Origin: Sweltsa coloradensis
Taxonomy: Eukaryota; Arthropoda; Insecta; Plecoptera; Chloroperlidae
Direction of reading: 5' to 3'
DNA length: 64,000 bases
NCBI GenBank assembly: GCA_024449915.1
Contig: JAMZAV010000956.1
Location: 1-64,000, forward strand
Under the pieces are notes generated by a model. The model was not told where the DNA came from and ran no database searches. It worked only from the letters and a program-made list of their open reading frames with translations. Each line of letters begins with the position of its first letter. Position 1 is the first letter of the stretch. Positions 1 through 10,959 of the stretch are shown piece after piece. A program made the position numbers and the translations under genes.

Positions 1-172
1 GATGGCGTGATTTAAGTAAAGATTTAAACACGGTTTACCCAAATACCTTGGCAATAATAAATAATACTGGAAACGCGAACGTCGTAAATTTTTAAATTTA
101 AAAAAATGTGCAATGTGGGTCTAGCTATATCACGTGCTCGCTTATCAACGCGTCCAACTGAGCGTTTCCTAG
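1..172 (+). repeat. Repeat R1, 3' end of a copy cut by the window edge
   Basis: This stretch matches the ends of the R1 copies finishing near 1114 and 2647, including the shared block GCGTCCAACTGAGCGTTTCC and the final CCTAG. It has no coding potential. It shows that R1 continues to the left of the window. Confidence 0.85.
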
Positions 173-422
173 TATCGTAAAACACACTTAAAGTTAAAAC
201 CCAAGATAATTAATACAAAATCTAGTGAAAAGGTGATGTAAAATTAGTTTCCCTTGTACTCAGTCCAGAGACAAAGGTGTGTTGAAGCAATAAAAAAAAT
301 CATAGCTAAAAATTAAATATTGCATCTAAAACATTCATTTCCGTAATGACCCAAAATTTGCATATAATTGCCAAAATAGAGCTTTTGTCCCGTCCAAAAA
401 AAAAGTTATTTTTTTTTCCTTT
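173..422. other. Non-coding spacer between R1 copies
   Basis: AT-rich sequence with poly-A and poly-T runs. I see no reading frame, splice-site pair or repeat relationship here beyond the flanking R1 copies. Confidence 0.5.
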
Positions 423-1114
423 TTAAGCGAGCGAAGCGAGCGTTTCCATTTGACTCTGCCGGAAAAAATAGTCACTGGTTTTGTTTTTTTTTGTTTTTTT
501 GTTTTTTGTTTTTTTGTTTTTTTTTTATGTCTCGCGATAACGTTCGAACGGAGGCTCGGATCGAGTTGAAATTTTCACCATCCGCAAGTTTTGTTCTCGA
601 TCGAATGCCATTAGTTTTGTGGCAAAATCGTTCAAAAAGTTAAAAAGTTACATTAAAGTTAATCGAAAGTTTTTTTTTAAAACTCAACGGCGACAAAATC
701 TGAGATAGCCAAATCATTTAGAATGTCCGTCCGGTCACGAATATGTTAATTTTATTTTGATCCGATAAGTAGTGTAGATGGAAATTACATTATAACAAAA
801 GTAACGTTGCCATGGCAACGAAAAGACGCGCGAAGTTTCTAATGCACTGCCACCTAGAAGTAATCAAAAGACTTTCGAGGAAGCAGTCTATTATTTGTCA
901 ACAAAGAGTTTAAAGTTTTCCCAAGGAGTCAAGGTCCTCTAGATGGCGGTGGATCTTAAAGTAAAGATCTAAACACGGGTGTACCCAAATACCTTGGCAA
1001 TAATAAACAACACTGGAAACGCGAACGTCGTAATTTTTAAATTTAAAAAATGTGCAATGTGGTCTAGCTATAGCACGTGCTCGCTTATCAACGCGTCCAA
1101 CTGAACGTTTCCTA
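423..1114 (+). repeat. Repeat R1, copy A (about 690 bp)
   Basis: It begins with the block AGCGAGCGAAGCGAGCG, followed by a T/G-rich run and a conserved body containing GGAGGCTCGGATCGAGTTG, and ends in the GCGTTTCCTA-type terminus. Copies B (1122-2647) and C (from 63525) carry the same modules in the same order. It encodes no protein. I infer a non-autonomous mobile or satellite-like element; the class is unknown. The body contains a perfect 16-bp palindrome (805-820). Confidence 0.85.
805..820. promoter_or_regulatory. Perfect X-box (RFX-type) palindrome in R1 copy A
   Basis: CGTTGCCATGGCAACG is a perfect inverted repeat and contains GTTGCCATGGCAAC, the textbook RFX X-box. Binding is inferred. 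The same site lies in copy B (1811-1826) and copy C (63886-63901). Confidence 0.5.
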
Positions 1115-1810
1115 CAATGTTATTAAGCGAGCGAAGCGAGCGTTTCCATTTGACTCTGCCGGAAAAAAATAGTCACTGGTTTTGTTTTTTTGTTTTTTGT
1201 TTGTTTGTTTTTTTGTTTGTATGTCTCGCCATAACGTTCGAACGGAGGCTCGGATCGAGTTGAAATTTTCACCATCCGCAAGCTTTGTTCTCGATTGAAT
1301 GCCATTAGTTTTGTGGCAAAATCGTTCAAAAAGTTAAAAAGTTACATTAAAGTTAATCGAAAGTTTTTTTTTCAAACTTCACGGCGACAAAATCTGCGAT
1401 GGCCAAATCATTTAGAATGTCCGCCCGGTCACGAATATGTTAATTTTATTTTGATCCGATAAGTAGTGTAGATGGAAATTACATTATAACAAAGTACGGT
1501 TACTATGGCAACGGAAAGTCGTGCAGCTTTTTTGGCTCATGATAGCGGTCGAACGGAGGCTCGGATCGAGTTGAAATTTTCACCATCCGCAAGCTTTGTT
1601 CTCGATTGAATGCCATTAGTTTTGTGGCAAAATCGTTCGAAAAGTTAAAAAGTTACATTAAAGTTAATCGAAAGTTTTTTTTTCAAACTCAACGGCGACA
1701 AAATCTGAGATAGCCAAATCGTTTAGAATGTCCGTCCGGTCACGACATATGTTAATTTTATTTTGATCCGATAAGTAGTGTAGATGGAAATTACATTATA
1801 ACAAAAGTAA

Positions 1811-1826
1811 CGTTGCCATGGCAACG
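1811..1826. promoter_or_regulatory. Perfect X-box (RFX-type) palindrome in R1 copy B
   Basis: Identical 16-mer to 805-820, preserved in another copy of the same repeat. Confidence 0.5.
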
Positions 1827-1992
1827 AAAAGACGCGTGAAGTTTCTAATGCACTGCCACCTAGAAGTAATCAAAATACTTTCGAGGAAGCAGTCTATTAA
1901 TTGTCAACAAAGAGTTTAAAAGTTTTCCCAAGGAGTCAAGGTCCTCTAGATGGCGGTGGATTTTAAAGTAAAGATTTAAACACGGGTTTACC

Positions 1993-2510
1993 TCTGTCGC
2001 CGTCAAAACCATAGCCACTTTGAACGACACCCCAAGGAGGTATGAATAATGTAAGGAGACAGCATGTCGCCGTCAAAACCATAGCCACTTTGAACGACAA
2101 TGGTGGTGCGCGAAAGCCTCGAACCCAAAGCAAGGTCGTCGGTATTATTAGAGCTCATTGTCAAAGCTATGAACATTCCAAAACAAACAAAAACGCAGCA
2201 CATCAACAAAAATTAAATTTCAACTCTTTAATATTCATTCTCATATTGATACAAGAGTTTTATCAATGTTTTAAGTATAATATCAGCTGTTTCAGTGCCG
2301 TCGATGGTAGTCGCCATATTGGTCAGCACCAACGAGAAGAAGTAAATACTGCGAAAAACTCTATATTTTAGTAGCTGCCACATTGGTCAGCACCAACGAG
2401 AAGCAGCAAATACTGCGAAAAACTCGATCAGAGACGTTCAAAACGGCCACGTTCATTTGTACAGCCACAGATAGCGCATGCTGTCTCCTTACATTATTCA
2501 TACCTCCTTG
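1993..2510. mobile_element. MITE with 34-bp perfect TIRs inside R1
   Basis: Positions 2033-2066 and 2477-2510 are exact reverse complements over 34 bases. Outside the left TIR, 1996-2029 is an exact direct copy of the internal sequence at 2066-2099. The 6-bp target TTTACC flanks the whole unit (1987-1992 and 2511-2516). The interior has a tandem duplication of about 65 bp (about 2297-2432). There is no transposase. The extra 40 bp left of the TIR looks like a repair or template-switch addition. Confidence 0.85.
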
Positions 2511-2734
2511 TTTACCCAAATACCTTGGCAATAATAAATAATACTGGAAACGCGAACGTCGTAAATTTTAAATTTAAAAAATGTGCAATGTGGGTCTAGC
2601 TATAGCACGTGCTCGCTTATCAACGCGTCCAACTGAGCGTTTCCTAGTAATTACAATATTAAAGCATACAATATTATAATCAGCACCTTCATTAAGAGAT
2701 TTCAATGCACGAAACGATTGTACCTGAGTGTCAC

Positions 2735-2985
2735 CGACAGTGTCCGGGTTCAAATCCCGTCGAGACCGGCATTCCTGACTAACAGTTAGTTACGAGGATT
2801 TCCTCAGTCGTAAATGCGAGTGCGATGGATTGGGTCCTCTTAAACAGCCCTCGGTCATCCCTTGTCCTATCCGCAACATACCTAGTTAGACACCTGCAGA
2901 GGGGCATGAATTACATCCTGGGAAGGATTCCCACTTTTTTAGGCATACCCATACCCGTGCGTAATTCTTTACATCAACAATTTAT
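2735..2985 (+). repeat. tRNA-derived SINE-like fragment with B box
   Basis: GGTTCAAATCC at about 2748 fits the RNA polymerase III B box. It is followed by about 230 bp with no coding signal. No convincing A box or tRNA fold precedes it, so this is a SINE remnant, not a tRNA gene. Confidence 0.45.
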
Positions 2986-3015
2986 TATGTGAATTCGTTT
3001 ATCTTTTTTTTACAG

Positions 3016-3240
3016 ATAATGAACTCAACGTATTCATATTACATGGCGATGATGAAGATAACAGCAACAAGGAAAACTCTATAAGATACCTGTTATTATT
3101 AGAGAAGCATGTTTTTCGCGGAGCGATAAAGCCACTATAACTTTAAACTTCAATGTTGATGAACGAAAACTCTTGAAAATTTGTACGATTGTTAATTATA
3201 TTATTCAAAACTAATTCAAAATTATTTTATTCGTTGTTTT
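3016..3240 (+). pseudogene. Possible coding remnant with a frameshift, unidentified
   Basis: A strong acceptor (seven T's, then TTTACAG, ending at 3015) is followed by an open frame (3018-3140) with non-random protein character, including an acidic stretch HGDDEDNSNKEN. The frame stops at TAA 3138. A +1 shift just before the stop restores an open frame that continues with NVDERKLLKICTIVNYII. I do not recognise the family. It could be a broken terminal exon, a transposon remnant or chance. The next 130 bp before R2 hold nothing I can support. Confidence 0.22.
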
Positions 3241-3366
3241 GCGGTTTGATAAGTAACTGTTGTTATTGTTCAAATAACATTGAGTGGGAGGACTTTTCAT
3301 CGATTGTCTTCAATAATGATGCAAAATATATTTTAAAGAGGAGACATATAGCTTCGATTTCAGGGA

Positions 3367-4132
3367 TTGTTGGATGAGCGTAGCGAGCGAAGCAAAGATT
3401 CTATTTCACTACACTGGAGAAAAAAATCCGGAATGTTTTTTTTTCTTTCCTTCTTTCCTTCTTTTTTCTGTATTTTTGTGTGTTTGTCAGCACGATTCCG
3501 GCTAAACCGATACTCCGATTGCGATGAAATTTTATGGAGGCCTTCGAAATCTCTGAACTTAGAACTGCCACGTTTTTGAGCGCAATCGGGAAATTTTTTC
3601 TTATAAAAAACGCAATTTTACGATTTTTTTCGATTTTTTAAATATTTCTTCGACTTATAACACCTACACGCTTTATCCGATTGTAATGATTTTTCACAGA
3701 ACCTTAATTTTATGAATTAAGATATTCGTGTGAAATTTAAGCGTAATCGAAAAATTATTTCTCATGAAAATCGAAATTTTACGGGTTTTTTCTTTTTTAA
3801 AACAATTCTTTGACTTGTAACACCTACATGCTTTATCCTATTGTAATGATTTTTTCACAGAACCTTAATTTCATGAATTAATATACTCGTGTTAAATTTG
3901 AACGCAATCAAATAATTATTTCTTATGAAAATTGCAATTTTACGATTTTTTTAAAAAAATTACGATTTATTAAAAAAATTAAGTTAATTTTTTTTAAAAA
4001 TTTAATTTAAAAAAATCTTCGACTAAGTAATAATTTTTTCACAGAACAACAGAAAATCCGCGTAACACATGGCAGCTCAATGCACCAATTACGCTCATCC
4101 AACAACGCGGCGGGACTTAAGCGTTTTCCTAG
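3367..4132 (-). repeat. Repeat R2, copy a (reverse orientation)
   Basis: It runs from TTGTTGGATGAGCG to CGCTCATCCAA, then the conserved tail whose complement reads CTAGGAAAACGC. The interior is built of several related units of about 115-130 bp, each with an ATTTCACACGAATATCTTAA-type core. It matches copies b (32773), c (44174) and d (45191). It is non-coding. The terminal TTGGATGAGCG/CGCTCATCCAA pair works as an 11-bp inverted repeat. Confidence 0.85.
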
Positions 4133-4204
4133 TTTATTTTATTTTTAACGGTGCACTGAGAAAAGTTATGGTGGGAAAATTAAGAGTTATGGTGGTGTCC
4201 AGCC

Positions 4205-4320
4205 TTTTAACTGTAGTTCATTGTTGTGTCTGCATTTAAGAAGTTCGATTTATTTAGTTGTCCTCCTTTGTAAATCAATTTTTTACTGAATAGGATGGAC
4301 GTTAAATAAATAAATAATAA
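4205..4320 (+). repeat. Repeat R4, copy 1: retroelement-like 3' tail with (AAAT)n
   Basis: It shares GTCCTCCTTTGTAAATCA and flanks with reverse-oriented copies at 5036-5165 and 43258-43420, and ends in GTTAAATAAATAAATAATAA. A simple-repeat 3' tail suggests the 3' end of a non-LTR element or SINE. 4321-5035 is otherwise AT-rich and without a supportable gene. Confidence 0.6.
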
Positions 4321-5035
4321 AGCAAATTAAAAAAAAATTTAAAAAAAATAAAATAATAATAAATACCATAGAGATAAATATATCTATTTGTAATAAAGTA
4401 CCTTATAACTTAGTGTTAAGTTTAATATTTATTTATCTTACATTACGTGAGTAGTACTCATCAAATCGCGAGATAGCACCATGAAAAGCTGTACAACGAA
4501 TTACGACTTATTACAAAATAACACCATTATTGTATAAATCTTGTTCGTAATTTTGTATTTTCATCCGAACAAAACTTCAGTATAACTTAATTTTTTTTAA
4601 ATAATTGTCTTGAAATTGACGTTTAGTTGGTGCCTCACCATGATAATCATTTAATAACTAAAAAAAATGATCACTCACAAAACACCATAGTTAAAACGAA
4701 AAGGTGGAGATTAATAAAACTATTTTCTGGCAACTCTTATTATTATTACACATATAAAACTAGAAATTAGTGCCAAAATGTTGAAACGTTGAGTGAGCGC
4801 AGTGCGTTGAACTGATTTTGATGTGGTGCGTTAATGTTCCTTTGAACACGCACTGGAAGAATTTATATTTATCTTTAGGGAGAGAACTCTTTTTGTATTT
4901 GTAAATAAAAACTAATAATTGCTGAGGTGACAGATTACATGAAGAGTGTGAGTTCGGACACCCGAGGACACCTAGGCAAACCATTCAGCCGAAGTGCCCG
5001 GGGCATTACTCTCGTCTCTTCTTTGCGAGGGAAAT

Positions 5036-5200
5036 GTTTATTTATTTATTTATTTATTAAACGTCTATCCTATTCATTATAAAAACTGATTTACAAAGGA
5101 GGACAACTAAATAAATCTATCACATAGATGCAGACACAACAATGAACTTTGAAATAGTAATATTACAACAATGCAATAAATACTCAACAAATTTGTCATA
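5036..5200 (-). repeat. Repeat R4, copy 2
   Basis: The (TTTA)n end is at the left and the body at the right, so the copy points to the minus strand. At 5151-5165 it reads GAAATAGTAATATTAC, whereas copy 3 has TAGGCCTA in place of that TA, making this the unfilled allele for comparison. Confidence 0.65.
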
Positions 5201-5231
5201 GTGTTTTGTTCCTGGTATTTTGGTTATCAGC

Positions 5232-7312
5232 TAAAGACGTGGACGTATCTAAGAAGGGTTACTTCCTCCTTACACACCAGCCACAAAGGTTGAAAACAAG
5301 ATTGACGAAGAAAATTTTCTAAATAAAATCTTCTTCAAATTAAAACATTTACTTTCTACTAATGCCTTAAGAATGGTTTTCCTATCTTTAGCCCAATCTA
5401 TTCTACAGTATGGCATAATTGGATGGGGAGGAATCTTAGATACCCATCAAGCACCCCTTGTCACTGCTCAAAAATCAATACTAAAAATCATTCTCAATAA
5501 GCACAGAATGTACCCATCCCACCTAATTTATGAAGAGATGCAAGTGCTGGATATAAGACAATTATATGCTAAAGTTATACTAGTACATGTCTGTAATTAA
5601 AAATAAAAATAACATCCAGAACCAAACTAAACTAGCACAAGAACCACACTTTTAACCCATTCAGTGGAGAATTAAATTGGCCAAAATTAAGTTATTTTAA
5701 TTTCAAAATACTTTTTTTTCCTAAGATTTTTTAGTGTTTTACAAATATTTTGTTTCGTGTTTTTTAATGAATTTTGGGAAATTTTGGATTTTGAATTATA
5801 GTTTCATTTTAGGTAAAGATGTAAATTTGATGTACATTCCTAAAACAAGATTTTTTTTCTGAATTTGTTTTGCATATTTTACATTTCTTGTAACTCAAAT
5901 AGTAGCAATACTACAATTAATTACTTTTCTGGGACAAACCAATTTTTTTCATTTTTAGTCATTTTTGCAGATGTGTATTTTCAATTTGCTCTAAAAAAGG
6001 CAATTTTTGACCAATCGGGATGGGGAAAGAATGTACCTATTTTTAATGCACGGAAAAAAATAAAAAAATAAAGTTCAAATCGAAAAAACTATCCTTTACC
6101 CCGATATAAACTTTAAAAGTTGGTGTCCATTAAAGTGGACAATTTCACTGAATGAGTTGTTAACTAGACAACAAGTACACGGCAACCTTACATTAACCAG
6201 CAAGCAATCCCGCCTAGGCCAACGACACAATATGGACTTCCTCGGACCTAGTGAATATTCAATGTCCTGCCAAATGAGATAAAAATATCATTCACTTGAA
6301 ATATTCAAACTAAAAGTTAAAAATAGGATAAAGGGACTCTGGAAGAGAACATGCAGATAACATGCAGATAGAATGATAAATTTCCATGTAAACATGTAAA
6401 CCTATAATCAAACTATAACCTATAACCATATTGCAATGTAGGAGGCTACTGTGGCAGAGATGTATAGGCCTATATCTTAAAGGTGGTAGATAATATAGAC
6501 TTATCTACTAAAATAAAAATATATGTAAATAGTGGCCTATGTTTCTCAGTTTTTAGTTTTTCTTAGTTTTCAAGCAGCTTAAGTTTGTAAGTTTATAAAA
6601 CTATAAACAGTATATATTATTTCTTTTTAAGTTTGTAATCAAAATGCCTGTTTTGACCATACCATATTTTTCTCTAACTGTTGTAAAAAAAAATTATAAT
6701 ATTTTTGTAAGGTAATATGTTCCTTCTACCACATCAATCACATCTATTACTAAACCATAGAATACTAATATGGTCTAATATTATAGCAGTATAATTATAT
6801 CTGCTAATAAATATCACAATATGTTCCTTCTACTATAAGTTATATTTTTGTTCTTGTATCCTCATTCTCATTGTTATATTAATGATTTAAAACCGTAAAT
6901 ATAGGTACCTATATATGAAATATTATCTGTCTTTCTTAGTTCTTAAGCAGACTTATTTTGTAAACAAAATGCCTGTTTTGTGTACCATAATTTTCTCCAA
7001 ATTTGTATTTGCATACCTATATAACATATCTACTACTATATATTATTTTTATTCATTATATTATTATTAACTTCAATTTTACATTGACTACTATATAATA
7101 TAATAAATTCCGTTTCAAATACTTTTGTCGCCATCTGATAATTTATCTTACTTTAATTTAGCAAATGGCCCGCACACAAGTCTTTATGACTTTGCGGGCT
7201 TCTCAAACATTATGTGAAATATGGTGTTATGTACCAACAACTGTTTATGTAAACCATAATATTATGTATTTGAGAATAAAAAATATCTGAAATCTGAAAA
7301 TCTGAATCTTAT
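5232..7312 (+). mobile_element. 5'-truncated, decayed non-LTR retrotransposon (RT C-terminal part and 3' UTR)
   Basis: 5373-5597 encodes the end of a reverse transcriptase ORF, with a LQYGIIGWGG-type segment followed by a QKSILKIILNK block, as in arthropod Jockey/CR1-like elements. An AT-rich insertion (about 5600-6150) interrupts it. The expected C-terminal FLGPSEYSMSC...SLEIFKLKVKN segment follows at about 6170-6330 with stops. The copy ends in an (AAATCTG)n-like tail at 7280-7312, typical of target-primed insertion. It is dead: no 5' part, internal stops. Confidence 0.75.
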
Positions 7313-7723
7313 TTGGTGAAGTGAATTTTACTCAGATAATTTACTGGTAAAGTAACAATGGAGACGGTAAATATGGTGATTTGTTTGAAAGGCTTATCTT
7401 CGTTGTTAGTTCACTTCAAGTGGAGTGTATATGCTGCCTGGTAGTATCTATTATTGGTTCACTTCTTTCTGTTTACTACTTTAAAATTCTTATAGCTACT
7501 ATACTTCCATAAGTTTTCATTGTAATATATTGATAATTGCCCTTCTAATCAACACTTACAATTGTTTAACCGTTCTTACCATATCTCTTTCTATTATTTT
7601 AGTCTATAAATCCCACTTCCTTTCCTTGTGGACAGTTTACCTTACTGCAGAAAAATAAAGGACTTAAAAAATCGAGCCTGGTATTATTTATTATATTATT
7701 ATCATTTATTATTATTCACTCGT

Positions 7724-7870
7724 CAACTGGGTCGTGGGTGACACAATTGGCTCGGTCTGCTCCCCCACTGAAAATCAGTGTTGTGACTCAGTGGGTAGAC
7801 TACGAATTTATCTGTATTTATTTATTTAACCGGCAGGGGTAGCTCATGACACTCGAGGCTATTAAGTGAA
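7724..7870 (+). repeat. SINE S1, 3' end fragment
   Basis: It shares CCCCCACTGAAAATCAGT and ACTCAGTGGGTAGACT with the fuller copies at 12362-12655 and 18090-18545. The rest of 7313-8640 is AT-rich DNA with a (GATA)n tract at 8221-8246 and no coding signal. Confidence 0.65.
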
Positions 7871-8220
7871 GTCACCTGTTTAAACCGGCACCAGTAATCC
7901 TGACAAAACTGTTTCTCAGTTTTTTGGGGTCTTGTCAATAAATAATAATATTTCTCGATTTGGTTATTCGAGAAACACTCCCGTAGACGGAATTGTTGTT
8001 GACCCGAGCTAGAACCCGTCAGGATGAATTTTGTAAGTTCTGAATAATGTATTTTATATTAAAAAAATATATGTTGAGCAGGGATTGAGGGTGAGCTTTA
8101 TCAACATAGATAACATTGTTTCAGAAAATTCTAAAAAATGTAGTCTCCACAAGCATTTTCTATTTCCCTAGCTTTCATAGCGTTTTTGAAAATATTCTTC
8201 ATAATTTTGTTTATACGTAT

Positions 8221-8246
8221 CAGATAGATAGATAGATAGATAGATA
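8221..8246 (+). repeat. (GATA)n microsatellite
   Basis: About six tandem GATA units. Confidence 0.9.
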
Positions 8247-9159
8247 TTTTTATTAGTTTAGACTAATACAGTGTAAATACACAGTGTTTACGTTAAAGCT
8301 GAGTAGTTTGCAAAATAATAGTATGCCCAACTAGAATCGTATAGAAGAAAGAAATGTTGGATATATAGCAAAAATTTGATATGATATTGTGATCAAACTA
8401 GCTGATGGCACAGAAAACAGCAATGATGTACAGTAGAACGTGTCAAAATATACAATGTTTAAATAAACAATCCAAGGAAGCGTGTAAGCACATTATATAG
8501 ACGTTTATAACATCATTTCTAGAAAGAAAATAAATTTAAACAATTTCAGTGCTTATATACTTATATTCTGCACAACATTTTATTATTTGAAGTACAAAAC
8601 AGTGTCACTATCGTAATACGCGCTCATATTATTAACCCTTTTTAAAATGTTTTAAACTTTTGAATTCAGCGGTATTTTGGCTGGCTCGGGTTGGGCTTCG
8701 ATGTATACAATGGGGTTTAGAGAAGTCGATGGGGTCGTGGGTAATCGTTTTGTCTTTATCGCAGTCCCCATGTTTGTTACGTGCAAGATTTTTGGGGTAA
8801 AATGACGAAAATCATTGACTTAAAATTGTGAAATTTTAGCAGGGGGATTGTATTTACGAATTTTAATCTTAGTTTTAAAAATACAGATGGGACGTGCAAT
8901 TGTAAAATATAAGTCCCCAAGGGCAGTGAAGTGTTTAAAAAATGTGTAAAGTGAAAATTTACTTTTTTGGGTTAGCATTGGACCAAATGGCACTGCAAAA
9001 GTCGTTTGTTTTCGTCGAAAAAGAATAAAAAACCCCCTGGCAAACAAATCCCGATAGAAAGAACGAAAGCCCCCCTTATTCCCAAACAAAAACATGTTAG
9101 GTGATTGTATAGGTACTAGCTACCCTCCCTAGTAGGTATCTTGTTTCTAAACGTGGGGT

Positions 9160-9420
9160 TAGCTCTGGGCCTAGGCCTGGCCTAGCCTAGATAGGGACCC
9201 AAGGCCTAGGCCTACCCTAGGCCTACTAGCCTCCCCTAGATGTCTGTTTGACTTGACCTGGGGTGCCAAGATCTGGCCTGGGGCCTAGCCTTGGGCCCTA
9301 GACACGTAAGTGTGGGCCTAGCCTACCGTAGTTTTTTTAGTTTTAGTGCTAGGGCGGGCTAGCTAGGCCTAGGTACCCCAAAGGGCCTAGCCTGTACTGG
9401 GGCTGGGTCCTGGGGCTAAG
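9160..9420. repeat. Dense GGCCTA cluster
   Basis: This stretch is packed with GGCCTA/TAGGCC hexamers, singly and in short tandems such as AGGCCTAGGCCT. It is the densest block of a motif found throughout the noncoding parts of the window. 8640-9480 holds no supportable gene, although its base composition is richer in C/G runs than its surroundings. Confidence 0.75.
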
Positions 9421-9496
9421 CATATTGTCCTTTAATGGCCCCACAAGTTCGATTATTTAGGTAAAGCGGGAACCCCTTTCACGTTTGGGAAGGATA

Positions 9497-9584
9497 GGGC
9501 GAGTGTTTTCTCTTCGAGAATGTACTGGGAGGAAGGAACCTTATTTGATTCCAATGCTGTTCGAAAGGGCACTGGAAAAACCAT
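9497..9584 (+). CDS. FNIP: Probable N-terminal exon of FNIP, with an apparent one-base break
   Basis: One frame reads RVFSLRECTGRKE (from 9500). One frame over, from 9541, it reads LFDSNAVRKGTGKT, then a possible donor CAT|GTAAAC at 9585. These two pieces resemble, in the right order and spacing, the FNIP N-terminal region (in vertebrates IRLIVYQDC... then VLFDS.AVRK). One extra base, for example in the C run at 9539-9540, would join them. The 5' boundary is uncertain. Surroundings rich in homopolymers suggest a sequencing error rather than a true frameshift. The gap to the next firm exon (12111) is 2.5 kb. Confidence 0.42.
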
Positions 9585-10959
9585 GTAAACTGCGCTTTGC
9601 CCCCGGTCAAAAGGCAAAAACAAAAAAGAGGGGTTTGTCGAAGTCACAAAGGGCTACGGTTATCAGGTAGGCCTAAGGAAAAATTAGCCAAAACTAAGGA
9701 CGTATTAAAACTATATTCCAGAGGGTAAAAGTGAAGGAAAGCCCGATGCACTTTTGCCCGGTAACAATAAGGGGAAAAGAAATTTGAATTTACGACACAA
9801 TGCAAAATAAAGCTTCTTTTTCGGTCTTTTCCCGACCCCCGTAAACGCAACGGGAACATCCCCCAAATTTTTAATTTTCTGTAACGTTCCCGCCCGTACC
9901 TACGGGAACCAACAGAATAAAGTTTCCACGGTTTGAAAATTTTTTTATCAGCTGATTGTGGTTTATACGGAGTAATATGGAAATAAATAAATAAACAGAG
10001 CGAAAAAAGAAAATACCCCCAAAAAAAAAAAAATTAACACACTTTTTTTTGTTTGTTCCCATCGGCGCTTTTACGGGCTGTTTTGCATCGAAGCTTTAAC
10101 GAACGTGTTTTTTCCCGGGCAATTGTGCATCAGCCTTTTAAAGGCCTACTCACGATGTTTTTTTTCGGGTGTTTTTGTTTGAAAAACATAGAAATGCCTA
10201 AAATAGCAATTTTTTATGATTTTAAACAGATGCAGAGCTAGGCCCATCTAAAAAAACACAAAACAACAGACACAAAATGTAAAAAAAAAACCCCCATCAC
10301 TTCCCCCTCCGTCTTTGAAAAAAAATCCGCCTAAACCAGTGCTACAAACCCACTTAAGTCTAGAATTGATTTCCAAAAATTAAATTCTAGCACAACTGAA
10401 TGGAGGGCAAAGCCCCCCCAACCCCACAGGGCTCGCCCTGGACCCAACTCAAACCCAACAACAAAACCACAAATATGTTACACGAACCTCATTCTGGTGA
10501 ATCGCTTCCAAAAATACAAAGGCTTTAGTTGCCATCACTGCAATATACGTCATTCCCCCCACTCTGTTGTCGCTCCAGCGGACTCGCAACGTAATCATCA
10601 ACATATATGTCAATCAACACAAACCTTTCATAGGCCTATGATAAAAAACGAGCACTTTTTTGGTTGGAATGGACCAGTCTTTTTACTTTGTTTTTTCCAT
10701 TAAAAACAATGAAAAACAACTTCAAATGAAAAATAAATACCTAAAGAATAACTCATTTTTAACAATTTGTTAACACTAATCACTCAGAAAATATACAATT
10801 AGGCCTAGGCCTGTTAATTACTCTTACTAATCACTCGCATATTTCACTGTTTTCGGGCCGTCATCTTTAGGCCTGCCTTGCAGAGATGTTGTATGTAGGC
10901 CTACTGGAAGTACCCTGACAAGAACATAATACAAAATAACAAAATAGAATCATCACGTT
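9585..10959. other. Intronic or spacer DNA rich in homopolymer runs
   Basis: I find no second FNIP exon here. The stretch has many A, T and C runs and several C-rich blocks (10290-10330, 10410-10440), unlike its neighbours. It may be poorly polished assembly. Confidence 0.4.

Larger units (their letters stand above)
1122..2647 (+). repeat. Repeat R1, copy B, internally duplicated and split by a MITE
   Basis: It starts like copy A. The middle module, beginning at the block GAACGGAGGCTCGGATCGAG, occurs twice, near 1248 and 1550, joined by a diverged X-box (CTATGGCAACGG near 1503). The 3' module is interrupted at TTTACC by a 518-bp insertion (1993-2510), after which R1 resumes and ends at CCTAG (2647). 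Confidence 0.85.

Noticed and set aside
2042..2371. 109-residue frame
   Set aside because: It lies inside a MITE and spans its internal tandem duplication; no protein features.
8820..10062. Series of 60-90-residue frames on both strands
   Set aside because: No motif or splice support, apart from the FNIP-like piece at 9497; the region is homopolymer-rich.
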